64,000 bases of DNA from Lachnospiraceae bacterium. GTDB lineage: Bacteria; Bacillota; Clostridia; Lachnospirales; Lachnospiraceae. A model generated the notes under the pieces. The model ran no database searches and was not told the origin of the DNA. It saw only the letters and a list, made by a program, of their open reading frames with translations. This document shows, in pieces, positions 1 through 9,159 of the stretch (its first letter is position 1; every line of letters begins with the position of its first letter). Location of the stretch: NCBI GenBank assembly GCA_902363135.1, contig CABIZF010000003.1:186001-250000 (forward strand), in the 5' to 3' direction. The position numbers were made by a program, and so were the translations under genes.

Positions 1-1016
1 GCTGCCTTATCAATGATCGCACGCTCCTTCTCATCGGTCGGATCGCCCATCAGGCAGTTCATATAGTCATTGAATACAACGTTCAGCTTCACATCATCGG
101 TATTCGGTCTGCGGATCGCACGGCGATATCTCGTCAATGCCGCTGTCGCCTCACTGATTCCACCTTTTACGACTCCAAATGCAGCCGGTATCGTTGTAAA
201 GGAAGCGCCTGGCTTCAGGTTTTTCCACCAGCCCTGCTCACTCTCCGTCGGTCCGGAAAGTGCCACATAGAGCCGCTTTCCAAGCCCGGAACCATATTCT
301 ACATGCCACTGTCCAGAACTTTCAATCTCAAAGTAATACATCTCACCGGTCTCCGTATCCTGTGCATACCCCATCGGCAGATACTCACAGGTCGACCAGG
401 AGCTGTTGCTTCCATACCAGAAGCGGTTCATGCCAAAGCCCGGGCAGTTGAAACCATCCGTCTCCATTCCGGTCAAATTCAGGTCTGTCGCCGCATGCTT
501 ATTCCACTGTGCTTCGTCAGACCAGCTGTTGTTCGGCACGTAAATCTCTGTTTTTTTATAATATGGCTGCCCACCGTTGCCAGACACGCCCTGATAAATA
601 AAGGAAGAAACATACTCCAGCCCGATATCCTCTATACCTGCATTGGTCAACACCGTCCACGTCCGCACGGCCGGAATTCCGTTAAAAAACTGCATGTGAT
701 AGGCTGCCTCAAGGCCATATCCGGTTTTCATCTGAAGAACCAATTCTTTACCATTTGCAGTCTCCTTCAGGCTGTGTGTGTCGTACCTGAAATCGAACGA
801 TGCACTTCCGGCATTGTGTTTATATGCATGCATGTGCCGTGTTGTTTTTCCAGTCACCTGCACCTCAACAACCGGAAAGATCGCTTCCGGATCGGTCGGT
901 GTCGTCTTGGCGTTCGCCACATCTTCTGCTGTAAAATCCAGAAGCTCTACAATACCATCCTCACGGATTCCGAATTCCACTGTAAGTCCATTTTCTCTGA
1001 TATTAATGTTCTGCAT
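1..1016 (-). CDS. Alpha-galactosidase, GH36 family (3' part outside window)
   Basis: Reading the minus strand from an ATG at 1016, preceded by AAAGGAG, gives an open frame of 338 residues that runs off the left edge. The visible part is the N-terminal beta-sandwich of family GH36. The stretch with FNDYMNC and GDPT near the window edge is the start of the catalytic barrel typical of this family. The enzyme removes alpha-1,6-linked galactose from raffinose, stachyose or melibiose. No signal peptide is visible, so it should be cytoplasmic and act on sugars brought in by the adjacent ABC importer. The catalytic aspartates lie outside the window. Related GH36 specificities cannot be excluded. Confidence 0.85.
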   Translation of the reverse strand, partial: MQNINIRENGLTVEFGIREDGIVELLDFTAEDVANAKTTPTDPEAIFPVVEVQVTGKTTRHMHAYKHNAGSASFDFRYDTHSLKETANGKELVLQMKTGYGLEAAYHMQFFNGIPAVRTWTVLTNAGIEDIGLEYVSSFIYQGVSGNGGQPYYKKTEIYVPNNSWSDEAQWNKHAATDLNLTGMETDGFNCPGFGMNRFWYGSNSSWSTCEYLPMGYAQDTETGEMYYFEIESSGQWHVEYGSGLGKRLYVALSGPTESEQGWWKNLKPGASFTTIPAAFGVVKGGISEATAALTRYRRAIRRPNTDDVKLNVVFNDYMNCLMGDPTDEKERAIIDKA

Positions 1017-1186
1017 AATTTGCTCCTTTTCTGAAGTCTGATTATAGTTAGCAGTCCAAGCCAGCCGCTCCCCAACAGTAAAACTACATGAATGAAATAT
1101 CCATGCAAACATGACTACTTGGCTCGTTGCTCGCAAGAATAAAAGCCAAAAGCTTGTCTAACTCCGTAAAAATATTATTTTAAAAG

Positions 1187-1214
1187 GAACCTTCTCACAC
1201 ACTGTGGAAGGTTC
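1187..1214 (-). terminator. Terminator after the sugar permease genes
   Basis: A perfect 8-bp inverted repeat (GAACCTTC / GAAGGTTC) with a 12-base loop lies 60 bases past the permease stop. On the minus strand it is followed by CTTTTAAAATAATATTTTT, so it should end the importer transcript before the GH36 gene, which then needs its own promoter. Confidence 0.6.
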
Positions 1215-1274
1215 GCTTTTGACACATCCGTCAGATAAATATTCATAATCCGCCCGATACTTGATACAATTCCA

Positions 1275-2171
1275 TCAGCTCTTAATGGCACTGTCCACCT
1301 GTCCCTGAATGAAATATTTCTGCAGGAACAAATAGAGGATAATCAGCGGTGCCATTCCGATAACTGCGGTTGCTGCAGCAGCTCCATAATCATTTGAAAC
1401 TGCAGAAAAGAATGTTTTTATTACAAGCGTAATCGTGCGCATTTCTGTTTTCTGAAGGAAATAATACGAGTATGTATACTCATTCCAGACACTGACACCC
1501 TGTAAAATAATAACCGTTATAGTAACACTCTTTAACTGAGGAAGAATAATGCGGAAGAATATCTGAAGATTTGTCGCCCCGTCAATTGCAGCTGCTTCAT
1601 CTAATGCAACCGGTATCGACGAAATAAAGTTTGTATAAAGAAATATTACCAGTGGCAATCCAAACGAAGATAGCAGCAATACCATTCCCCAATAGGTAGA
1701 TGTCGCATTAATCTTAGACATTGTAGAATATACACCTACTAAAATCGTCAATGGCGTAATCATCATAACAGACATAATCAGACTTCGCACAACCTCATTC
1801 AGCTTGGACTGATTTCTTGCCAACGCATATGCTGCCATACAGCCAAGTATAATCTCAACCAGCAACACAAATACCGTAATAATCATGCTGTTCTTTATAC
1901 CTACAAAAACATCACCGGCTTCGATAACTTTTCTAAAATTCTCCCAGTAAATTGGATTTGGAAACTGTATTCTTGATGTCGTATCTGCAAAAGATTTCAA
2001 AGATACATTGATAATAATGTAAAATGGAAACAGATAAATGAACAAGAGTCCCAATGCAATCAGATACTTCCACCAGTCCTTCTTTTGAAATTTGTAATGC
2101 TCTACTTCTCCCCGGTTCATCTGTTTCAACTTTTTCTTATATTCCTTCTTTTCCTCTTTCGTCATACTCAT
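1275..2171 (-). CDS. Sugar ABC transporter permease, MalG-like (CUT1)
   Basis: This 298-residue membrane protein has about six hydrophobic segments and the inner-membrane permease EAA loop (EAAAIDGA... about 190 residues in), which contacts the ATPase. It is the second permease of a CUT1 oligosaccharide importer. Its start overlaps the stop of the upstream permease in a TAATG arrangement, so translation is coupled. No ATPase gene is present in the cluster, as usual for CUT1 systems in Clostridia that share an MsmK-type ATPase encoded elsewhere. The substrate is inferred to be an alpha-galactoside from the neighbouring GH36 gene. Confidence 0.9.
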   Translation of the reverse strand: MSMTKEEKKEYKKKLKQMNRGEVEHYKFQKKDWWKYLIALGLLFIYLFPFYIIINVSLKSFADTTSRIQFPNPIYWENFRKVIEAGDVFVGIKNSMIITVFVLLVEIILGCMAAYALARNQSKLNEVVRSLIMSVMMITPLTILVGVYSTMSKINATSTYWGMVLLLSSFGLPLVIFLYTNFISSIPVALDEAAAIDGATNLQIFFRIILPQLKSVTITVIILQGVSVWNEYTYSYYFLQKTEMRTITLVIKTFFSAVSNDYGAAAATAVIGMAPLIILYLFLQKYFIQGQVDSAIKS

Positions 2172-3043
2172 TAGTAATCGACCTCCTTTTTACGGAAATA
2201 TCCATTGACAATCATAGAAATCACCATAATCATCACAAAGGAAAAGACACCGATTGCCGCCGCGTATCCTGCACGCTCCGCATCGAAGTAGCGATTCGCA
2301 ATGTAAGTAGCAAGAGAATGGGTCTTTTTCGCCGGACCACCATCTGTCAACGCAATAATTACATCATAAAGTTTTAATCCGCCGATCAAGTTATAAATAA
2401 TGGACGAAGCAAGGGCTGGCTGCAGAAGCGGTAACGTAATAAACCGAAATCTCTGCCATGCATTTGCACCATCCACAGTAGCAGCCTCAATGTAAGACTG
2501 TGATACGCCCTGAATTCCTGCAAGGTAAATAACCATGCTGACACCAACAAACTGCCATGTGTTAATAAAGATAATCACTGCGATTGCTGTATTCCCATTT
2601 CCAAGCCAATCTACTGTAGCCAATCCCATAGACGAAAGAATATCATTCATGACACCGCCTTTCGTTTGGAAAAAGAAGTACATAATATATCCCATTACAA
2701 GACCAGATACCATCGCCGGCATATAAATTACAGTACGCGCGATTCCACGGCCTTTAAATTTCGTATTTAAAAAGACAGCCATTGCAAGACCAATTACCTG
2801 CTGTAAAAATGTGCAGACAAAACCATACAATAATGTGTTTCTGAGAGAAGAAACAAAGGTCTTATCATTAAACATGGATATATAATTCTGCACTCCAATA
2901 AAATCTTTCTTTACTGAATATCCATTCCATTTAAAAAATGAAAGATAAATGGCATTACCAAGAGGATACGCAATAAACAGAATCATCAGAACAACTGCTG
3001 GTACATAAAACCAGTTCAATCTCTGTAGTCTTTTTTTCGTCAT
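2171..3043 (-). CDS. Sugar ABC transporter permease, MalF-like (CUT1)
   Basis: First permease of the importer, about 290 residues, with multiple transmembrane segments and the EAA loop (EAATVDGAN...). The start at 3043 is chosen over an upstream in-frame ATG at 3112 because GAGGAG lies just before it and the longer N-terminus is basic, non-homologous and falls in the preceding hairpin. It overlaps the second permease by one base. A strong hairpin separates it from the binding-protein gene, so it is probably expressed at a lower level. Confidence 0.9.
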   Translation of the reverse strand: MTKKRLQRLNWFYVPAVVLMILFIAYPLGNAIYLSFFKWNGYSVKKDFIGVQNYISMFNDKTFVSSLRNTLLYGFVCTFLQQVIGLAMAVFLNTKFKGRGIARTVIYMPAMVSGLVMGYIMYFFFQTKGGVMNDILSSMGLATVDWLGNGNTAIAVIIFINTWQFVGVSMVIYLAGIQGVSQSYIEAATVDGANAWQRFRFITLPLLQPALASSIIYNLIGGLKLYDVIIALTDGGPAKKTHSLATYIANRYFDAERAGYAAAIGVFSFVMIMVISMIVNGYFRKKEVDY

Positions 3044-3063
3044 AAATATTCTCCTCAAAAAAA

Positions 3064-3101
3064 CTGCACCCGGAAGGCGCCAGACGCCTCGCCGGGTGCA
3101 G
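3064..3101 (-). terminator. Attenuating hairpin between binding protein and permeases
   Basis: CTGCACCCGG pairs with CCGGGTGCAG, with an inner GGCG/CGCC stem. On the minus strand it is followed by seven T residues. It looks like an intrinsic terminator with partial read-through, which would keep the binding protein in excess over the permeases. Confidence 0.6.
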
Positions 3102-3142
3102 AGCAATCTCACACTCTGATATTCTTATCCGGAGTTCTTGTC

Positions 3143-4441
3143 TTAGTTGCCCATCAGATCATTATAGTTATCAGCAACCATCATAATTGCTTCATCCATA
3201 GATCCTTCCGGATCTCCATCAGCAAGAAGTGTACTTACAGAATCTGCCATTACGCTCCACATTCCGCTCGGAAGATATTCACGGTCGAAAAAGTTATCAT
3301 ACGTAAGATCTTCATCAAACTGAGTCTGGGCTTCCTTAAATGCATTTGTTGTATAAGCTGCCTTATCAGTCTCGTCCAATTCAATTGTCGTAAGTGCCGG
3401 AATACCACCATCAATCTGAACAATCTTTACTGCTACTTCCGGACGTGCCAGATACTCAAGGAACTGTTTGCACTCATCTGCATATTCTGTATCTTTCCAG
3501 ATACCGAAGCAACTGAAGTTTCCTTCACCTGTTCCAAAGTAGGAAGCTGCATTTTCATCCTTTGCCGGTGCCGGAAGAATTCCGATATTCGCATTTTCAT
3601 TGTACGCCAAAACTGACGGAATCATCTCGGTTGAATATAAGGTAAATGCTCCTTCGTTGTTTGCCAGTGCCTTACAGATATCATCTTTCTTGCAACTTAC
3701 GTAATCTTCATTCATATAACCGGCTTCATACCAGTTCGCCAGCATCTGCATGCCTTCTTTTCCATTTGCATCCCAGTCAAAACTTCCATCCTGCAAAGCT
3801 TCTGCATAATTGTCAGCCAAATCCGGATTTGTGAGTAATGTTGGCCAGATAACCTCCAGAGAATAGGAATCATATCCATCACCGAGACAAATTTCAATTG
3901 GAGCTGCATCTGTTTTTTCTTTTACTGCTGCGCATGCCGCATCAAAATCTTCCCAGGTACGTATCTGTGTTGCATCCACTCCTGCTGCTTCAAGAACATC
4001 TTTATTATACATAATAGCTACAACAGCCTGAGTAATCGGAAGGATAAATAACTCTCCATCATCGTTGGTAATAACATCTTTCAGTCCAGAATCAATATTT
4101 GCTACCCAATCCTGATCATTCAGATTCATCATATATTCGCTGTAACGAATCAGGCTCCATCCATGTGTAGTCCACATATCCGGGAGATCTCCCGATGACA
4201 TTCTCGTCTTCATCGCTGATTCATAATCATCGCCGCCATTATAGATTGTCACATTAATACCTGTCTCTGCGGTAAAGTCCTTTGTAATCTGCTCAAACAC
4301 AGAAAAATCTTCGGTTGTAAGATTATAAGCAACCTCAATTGTTGCTCCAGATTCTGCATTCGCTACTACACCACTAAACATTGATGCACACATTGATGTA
4401 CAAAGAACTGCACTAATGACTTTTTTACTGTTTTTACGCAT
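3143..4441 (-). CDS. Extracellular sugar-binding protein, family 1 (CUT1)
   Basis: A 432-residue solute-binding protein that captures sugar outside the cell and hands it to the two permeases. It has a basic, hydrophobic signal peptide (MRKNSKK then a stretch ending VANA) and the family-1 pattern of a mature domain starting with TIEVAYN. The signal lacks a proper lipobox: the cysteines at 14 and 18 follow L and M rather than a small residue, so it looks like a secreted or loosely held protein instead of a lipoprotein. The start is supported by GGAGG. It is the first gene of the importer operon and divergent from the AraC gene. Confidence 0.88.
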   Translation of the reverse strand: MRKNSKKVISAVLCTSMCASMFSGVVANAESGATIEVAYNLTTEDFSVFEQITKDFTAETGINVTIYNGGDDYESAMKTRMSSGDLPDMWTTHGWSLIRYSEYMMNLNDQDWVANIDSGLKDVITNDDGELFILPITQAVVAIMYNKDVLEAAGVDATQIRTWEDFDAACAAVKEKTDAAPIEICLGDGYDSYSLEVIWPTLLTNPDLADNYAEALQDGSFDWDANGKEGMQMLANWYEAGYMNEDYVSCKKDDICKALANNEGAFTLYSTEMIPSVLAYNENANIGILPAPAKDENAASYFGTGEGNFSCFGIWKDTEYADECKQFLEYLARPEVAVKIVQIDGGIPALTTIELDETDKAAYTTNAFKEAQTQFDEDLTYDNFFDREYLPSGMWSVMADSVSTLLADGDPEGSMDEAIMMVADNYNDLMGN

Positions 4442-4526
4442 AATATCCTCCTTCTCGTATCCATTAACAATTTTTGTCTAATTCAGTTTGGTTGTTTTCT
4501 CTACAGGCCGCGCGTTTTCTGTTTTT

Positions 4527-4545
4527 CTTGTGCAACCACCACAAG
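4527..4545. promoter_or_regulatory. Candidate operator (inverted repeat)
   Basis: CTTGTG-N7-CACAAG lies between the divergent binding-protein and AraC genes, downstream of the probable start site for the importer. It is a candidate site for the AraC regulator or a catabolite regulator. Confidence 0.35.
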
Positions 4546-4570
4546 TTTTTCTACTTCTCTGTTCTTATGT

Positions 4571-4600
4571 TTGACATTATAACAGGTTTTATATTATAAT
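4571..4600 (+). promoter_or_regulatory. Promoter of the AraC gene, overlapping an opposing promoter
   Basis: Plus strand: TTGACA at 4571-4576 and TATAAT at 4595-4600 with an 18-base spacer, about 80 bases before the AraC start. The minus strand of the same DNA reads TGTTATAAT (4576-4584), an extended -10 box aimed at the importer genes. The two promoters share bases, so polymerase binding would be mutually exclusive. Confidence 0.6.
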
Positions 4601-4682
4601 GATTCATAATTTTTTACATATAATTCACAATTATTGCAGTATTTTTGTTTGTATTTAAGTATATCTAGACAGAGGTGGACAC

Positions 4683-5549
4683 ATGTTTTATGAAAATAAA
4701 AGAGAACTATTTTTACTTTTCTGTGAGAAAAACCCTATTCAGTTTCCGCTTCATTTACATCAATATCTTGAACTGGTAAGAATCGAACGAGGATGCGTGG
4801 AAATGCAAATCGGCTCAAAAAAGTATCTTTTACAACAAGGTGATCTTGCGTTCATTTTTCCCAATATTCCACATGACTACCATACACTTTCTGGGACATC
4901 AGATACAGAACTCCATATTCTAAACTGCTACCCAACTTACTTGCCGTTGCATACCACAGTGCTTATGAACAATTATCCAAAAAATCCGGTTCTCCGTGCA
5001 GAAGAAATACATCCAGACATTTTATATGCAGAAAAGCGCCTGTATGAAATTCATCAGGATGATTACGATCAAATTCTGATCAGTTCGCTTTTGTCTCTTA
5101 TGTTGAGCCGTATTTTTCCAAAACTTATACTTTCTGATATTAAAGAGGCTCCTCAGGGTGATCTTTCTAATGAAATTATCACTTATATAGGAAAACACTT
5201 TCGAGAAGAAATATCTCTTTCTACTATTGCCAAGCATTTCGGTATCGGAAAATGTACTTTATCACGAATTTTCTCTAATGTGTTGAAAGTAAACTTCAGT
5301 ACCTATATTAATTCTCTTCGAATTGATTATGCAGATCATCTTCTTATGACTACTGATCTTGGAATGATGGAAATTTCAATTGAATGCGGGTATCACAACC
5401 AGCAGACCTTTTATCGCTTATTCAAAACTTATCATAGGTGTACGCCAAAAGAATATCGGAAAGAACATCGCCTGCGTCCTGTACTTGCATTGCCTCCCTA
5501 TACAGAGGTCTATGAACCGCAATATGGGCAGGAATCTTTTACTAAATAG
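4683..5549 (+). CDS. AraC-family transcriptional regulator with cupin sensor
   Basis: 288 residues. Residues 1-100 form an AraC-type cupin domain (LHLHQYLELVRI, then a GDLAFIFPN turn) expected to bind the sugar. Residues 180-275 carry the two helix-turn-helix motifs (LSTIAKHFGIGKCTLSRIF and MEISIECGYHNQQTFYRLF). It is divergent from the importer operon and is therefore the probable local activator of galactoside uptake. GAGGTGG before the ATG supports the start. Confidence 0.9.
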   Translation: MFYENKRELFLLFCEKNPIQFPLHLHQYLELVRIERGCVEMQIGSKKYLLQQGDLAFIFPNIPHDYHTLSGTSDTELHILNCYPTYLPLHTTVLMNNYPKNPVLRAEEIHPDILYAEKRLYEIHQDDYDQILISSLLSLMLSRIFPKLILSDIKEAPQGDLSNEIITYIGKHFREEISLSTIAKHFGIGKCTLSRIFSNVLKVNFSTYINSLRIDYADHLLMTTDLGMMEISIECGYHNQQTFYRLFKTYHRCTPKEYRKEHRLRPVLALPPYTEVYEPQYGQESFTK

Positions 5550-5560
5550 AATATAAGAAA

Positions 5561-5598
5561 AGGAAAGCATCTGTCTAGCAATAGCAAATGCCTTCCTT
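5561..5598 (+). terminator. Terminator after the AraC gene
   Basis: AAGGAAAGCAT (about 5560-5570) pairs with ATGCCTTCCTT (5588-5598) with one bulge, followed by CTCTTTTAATT. It lies directly after the AraC stop. Confidence 0.55.
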
Positions 5599-5611
5599 CT
5601 CTTTTAATTCT

Positions 5612-5755
5612 TCAGTTTCTCATCAGGTCCTTATAATTGTCTTCCACAATCATTACAGCTTCATCAATCATTTCATCCGGATTATCATCTGCTAGGAGTA
5701 CCCCCACTGAATCTATCATTATACTCCACATTCCACTCGGAAGATATTTCTTTAA
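5612..5755 (-). pseudogene. Remnant of a second sugar-binding protein 3' end
   Basis: Translated on the minus strand this reads YLPSGMWSIM ... DEAVMIVEDNYKDLM followed by a stop. It aligns residue for residue with the C-terminus of the intact binding protein at 3143-4441 (YLPSGMWSVM ... DEAIMMVADNYNDLM). The frame is closed by a TAG just upstream, at 5756-5758, and nothing else of the gene remains. About 47 codons survive. It is a relic of a duplicated or recombined importer locus. Confidence 0.75.
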
Positions 5756-5819
5756 CTAAAAACTCCACCTACGTACCATGTAAGATTTACACAATGCGTG
5801 GGTGGGTGCGAAAGTCAGT

Positions 5820-6309
5820 CCTATAGCAGCTTTCTTGACTCCTGTTAGAATGCAATCAGTTCATCCCAGTTACTGCTTCGAACAGCTGTGATTAGTTCCT
5901 GACGGATTTCCTCATTTGGAACAAACGCTGTCTCGTTATCTTCATTGTATCCAAAATATCCGAGGTGAATCAGGTAAGTAAGCACATCATCACGATTCTG
6001 TATCTTGACCGGATCATTTTTGAAAGTAGCTGTATCAACTTTAACCTCCGAACCGGAAAGCATCTCTATGATTGCATTCTTCAGTCTGTCGTAGTTCATA
6101 CAAATAAGTGGTACTACCACCTCGTATGAGCCAGTTTTTGACCAATAGCTTCTGAATCTTCCCTTGGTCATAACACTTACAACTGTCTTCGGATTATACA
6201 CCTGATATCTATTCAGCAGATAACCATCATACCACTTTTTTACTTTATCAAAATCTCTATTATACTCTTCACAGAACGTTGTGACAGACCAAATAGCAAG
6301 TTGATACAC
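5820..6309 (-). pseudogene. Fragment of an AAA-ATPase / PD-(D/E)XK nuclease-like protein (DUF1703)
   Basis: The 154-residue open frame (5845-6309) reads CEEYNRDFDKVKKWYDGY, VYNPKTVVSVM and YWSKTGSYEVV. These are hallmarks of the middle of the AAA-ATPase-like/DUF1703 proteins common in gut Clostridia and Bacteroidetes, which are normally about 500-560 residues. The N-terminal ATPase part is missing. Past the stop the same frame continues to resemble the family (QESRKLL) with further stops, so both ends are lost. It abuts the oxidoreductase gene at 6327. No function is expected. Confidence 0.7.
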
Positions 6310-6326
6310 GGACGAAGCACAGCTAT

Positions 6327-6809
6327 TTATTTTTCCTGTATCTCCTTCCCGCTCAGATGCTCGATCGTAATCTCGTATATCTGAACCGCCTTTCCGTCAT
6401 GTGCGATTTCCGCTTCGATCACAGCCACATCCGGATAGTATTTTCCTGCAATCTCCCGTACCAGAACAGTCGCAAGTTCCTGATCCTCGATCATCCGGCA
6501 ACGGCCAAATACTACGGTACTCTGTAAGAACGGTGCCCACGGCTCTTTCTTTATCTGCTCATTTCCATAGACAACAAAGCAGACTTTATCATTCTTTTTC
6601 AGTGCATCCACCTTATGTCCTGCACGCGCACCGTGGAAGTAAATTTTCCCCGTCTCTTCCTTATAATAAAAATTGATCGGGATCGCATACGGATACCCAT
6701 CGTCGCCACAGACTGCCAGAACGCCTCTGCGCTCTGCATGCAGCAATTGTTTTGCCGCTTCTGTGCTGATTTCCTTTTTCTTTCTTCTGATTGGTCTGAA
6801 CATTTTCAT
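6327..6809 (-). CDS. Pyridoxamine 5'-phosphate oxidase-like flavoprotein (NimA-like)
   Basis: 160 residues with the split-barrel flavin-binding fold. GVLAVCGDDGYPYAIPINF and FHGARAGHKVDAL match the PF12900/Nim-type subgroup of pyridoxamine phosphate oxidase-like proteins, which bind FMN or heme and include nitroimidazole reductases. It is the last gene of an apparent MATE-MerR-oxidoreductase operon, 10 bases after the MerR stop. A detoxification role is inferred from the neighbours. True pyridoxal biosynthesis is unlikely. Confidence 0.8.
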   Translation of the reverse strand: MKMFRPIRRKKKEISTEAAKQLLHAERRGVLAVCGDDGYPYAIPINFYYKEETGKIYFHGARAGHKVDALKKNDKVCFVVYGNEQIKKEPWAPFLQSTVVFGRCRMIEDQELATVLVREIAGKYYPDVAVIEAEIAHDGKAVQIYEITIEHLSGKEIQEK

Positions 6810-6819
6810 TCTCTCCTTT

Positions 6820-7650
6820 TTATCCCCTACTCCTGACCGGAATGCAAATCTCCGTCACAAATTTCCCCGTATCACTCGTGATCTCGTTATCAATCAATGT
6901 CACCTCGCGGGAAAAGCCTGCTATCTGGAAATTTTCTTTTTCTATATAATCAAGAAGAATCTCATACTGCCGGGAGGCTTCCGGGTGGCTTCCGCGGAAC
7001 CGGATGCGCACACACAGGGTCTCCGGCAGGATGGAGGTCTTCCCGGAGTAAACGTCTTCCTGATCGAGTATCAGAAACGCCCCGTCATAGATCGATGTCT
7101 GTCTTGCACGCAGGTGTTCCTCCGAAATGCCGACTCCGACTTTGCCAAGGAACACGACCGCCTCGACATCCGACTGGTCCATCTGGCGGATCGGGACTTC
7201 CAGATCGAGAAATCCCTGCAACTTCAGGGGATTCTCCATCCATACGATCCGGGTCTCTGGAAGTCGCATCTGTGTCACCTGATCCAACTCCGCACGCTGT
7301 GCATCCCGCAGCCAGTTCAGGCGGCGCTCAATCTTCTGCTCTATTCTTTTCAGCTCCTGTTGCTTCTGAATGACCGCTGCCCTCTGCTGACACAGCATTT
7401 CTTCCATGCCATCGATGTCCCGGTTTTTCAGGAAATGTTCGATCTCACAAAGTGGCATATCCAGCGCCCGCAGATACCGTACCGTATTCAAAATCTCAAA
7501 CTGCTCGGTGCTGTAATACCGGTAGCCGGATTCCGGAGCCACATATGCCGGTGATAATAAGCCGATATTTTCATAATGGCGCAGCGTACTGGCACTCAGA
7601 TGAAACATCTTCGCCACTTCACTGATGCGGAATAAATTTTTCTTGTCCAT
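6820..7650 (-). CDS. MerR-family regulator with effector-binding domain
   Basis: 276 residues. Residues 7-75 are a winged MerR helix-turn-helix (RISEVAKMFHLSASTLRHYENIGLL, SGYRYY). Residues 85-120 are a coiled coil, and the remainder resembles a GyrI/BmrR-type multidrug-binding domain. It starts 3 bases after the MATE pump stop. Such regulators bind drugs and activate pump genes, so it probably controls this operon from a promoter upstream of the MATE gene. Confidence 0.87.
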   Translation of the reverse strand: MDKKNLFRISEVAKMFHLSASTLRHYENIGLLSPAYVAPESGYRYYSTEQFEILNTVRYLRALDMPLCEIEHFLKNRDIDGMEEMLCQQRAAVIQKQQELKRIEQKIERRLNWLRDAQRAELDQVTQMRLPETRIVWMENPLKLQGFLDLEVPIRQMDQSDVEAVVFLGKVGVGISEEHLRARQTSIYDGAFLILDQEDVYSGKTSILPETLCVRIRFRGSHPEASRQYEILLDYIEKENFQIAGFSREVTLIDNEITSDTGKFVTEICIPVRSRG

Positions 7651-7653
7651 GCT

Positions 7654-9003
7654 TTAACCCCGATCTCCCAGCTTTCGCTGTAAAATCATAAATGCCGCGA
7701 CACAGATGCACACAGAAAACAAAGAGCCGGTCGCCGTCGCCAGCCCCATCGGAAACAGCGTGGATGGGAAAAGCTGAGAGGTCAGATAGACGCCCGGCAC
7801 GCGAATCAGCATAATTGCAAGAATGTTATGTAAAAACGATAATCCCGACTTTCCGCAGGCACAGAAATAACCACTGAAGCAAAAATGAATCCCCGCAAAC
7901 ACGCAGTCCCAGATATAGCCTTTGAAATACTGACCGCCCAGCCGCACGACCTCCGCTCCGCCCGCTGCATTGCGGTCGGTAAACAATGCCACAATATTCT
8001 CTGCCTGAAACTGAATCAATACGGAAACGACCAGTCCAAAGCTGACCGCAATGAGAATCGCATAGCGCAGCGTCTGTATCGCCCGCTCCGGCTTTTTTGC
8101 CCCGACGTTCTGAGCACCAAGCGCAGATACGGCAGACAGCATGGAGGACGGGACGAGGAACAGGAAGCTAATAATTTTTTCCACAATCCCCACGGCAGCC
8201 GCATCATTCAGTCCACGCCGATTTGCAATGATCGTAATTACGATAAAGGCTACCTGAATGAGTCCATCCTGACAGGCGATCGGAATGCCAATCGACAGAA
8301 TTTTTCCCATCACCGCTCTTTTCGGTTGAAAATCCTGTCTTCCAAGTACAATGCTTTGCTTTCTTATAATCACAGTCAGTGCGATCCCGACACTGATAGC
8401 CTGTGCAACCGTAGTGCCGAGTGCCGCCCCTGCCGGGCCAAGCCTCAGCACCCCGATGAACACATAATCCAGAACAATATTGGCAACACAGGCCACCGCG
8501 ATAAAGCACATCGGACTTTTACTGTCCCCCATTCCCCGGAAGATCGAACTGATGATATTGTATGCGGTAATAAACGGAATACCGATGAAACAGATCCTAA
8601 GATATGCCACCGTACCATCGACTGCCTCCGCCGGTGTCGACATGATGAATACGATCGGGCGCACCAGCGTCAGCAGCACGGCCATCAGCACCAGCGCTAC
8701 GATCATAAACAGTGTCACGGTATTGCCGGTGCTCTGAGCCACCCTTTTTTTCTCACCTGCCCCGACCGCCTGCGCAATGCTCACCGTTGTCCCCATCGCA
8801 AGCCCTACAATCATGACCGTCAGCATATGCATAACCTGTGAACCGATCGAGACAGCCGTCGTACTCGACACTCCTTCAAACTGCCCCACAATAAACAGAT
8901 CTGCCATCCCATACAGGGTCTGTAAAAAATAAGATAACAAATAAGGAAGGGAAAATATAACTACATTCTCGAAAACACTGCCTCTCGTAAGATTTCTTTC
9001 CAT
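7654..9003 (-). CDS. MATE-family multidrug efflux transporter
   Basis: 449 residues with twelve predicted membrane segments, the usual length for MATE. The N-terminus (RGSVFENVVIFSLPYLLSYFLQTLYGMADLFIVG) and the mid-protein repeat (KILSIGIPIACQDGLI) are typical of the NorM/DinF-like branch. It exports cationic drugs in exchange for Na+ or H+. It is first in a three-gene operon with a MerR regulator and a flavin-type oxidoreductase. AGGAAAGCAGGATGAAAT precedes the ATG. Confidence 0.9.
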   Translation of the reverse strand: MERNLTRGSVFENVVIFSLPYLLSYFLQTLYGMADLFIVGQFEGVSSTTAVSIGSQVMHMLTVMIVGLAMGTTVSIAQAVGAGEKKRVAQSTGNTVTLFMIVALVLMAVLLTLVRPIVFIMSTPAEAVDGTVAYLRICFIGIPFITAYNIISSIFRGMGDSKSPMCFIAVACVANIVLDYVFIGVLRLGPAGAALGTTVAQAISVGIALTVIIRKQSIVLGRQDFQPKRAVMGKILSIGIPIACQDGLIQVAFIVITIIANRRGLNDAAAVGIVEKIISFLFLVPSSMLSAVSALGAQNVGAKKPERAIQTLRYAILIAVSFGLVVSVLIQFQAENIVALFTDRNAAGGAEVVRLGGQYFKGYIWDCVFAGIHFCFSGYFCACGKSGLSFLHNILAIMLIRVPGVYLTSQLFPSTLFPMGLATATGSLFSVCICVAAFMILQRKLGDRG

Positions 9004-9077
9004 ATTTCATCCTGCTTTCCTTTTGACTGATTTCATTATAAACTCTATATCAGTTGTAAAGTCAAGCTTTGTTTACA

Positions 9078-9137
9078 CTTCTTTTTTAACTTCTTTTTTA
9101 ACTTCTTTTTTAACTTCTTTTTTAACTTCTTTTTTAA
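9078..9137. repeat. Five tandem copies of a 12-bp unit
   Basis: Unit CTTCTTTTTTAA repeats five times without error, 75 bases upstream of the MATE gene. On the minus strand it would encode KKKL repeats in a small frame that lacks a convincing start. It resembles a slippage-prone microsatellite. Confidence 0.85.
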
Positions 9138-9159
9138 CCGAATCAATAAAACATCGGAG

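Noticed and set aside
9078..9137. Possible CRISPR array
   Set aside because: Unit is 12 bp, contiguous, and has no spacers.
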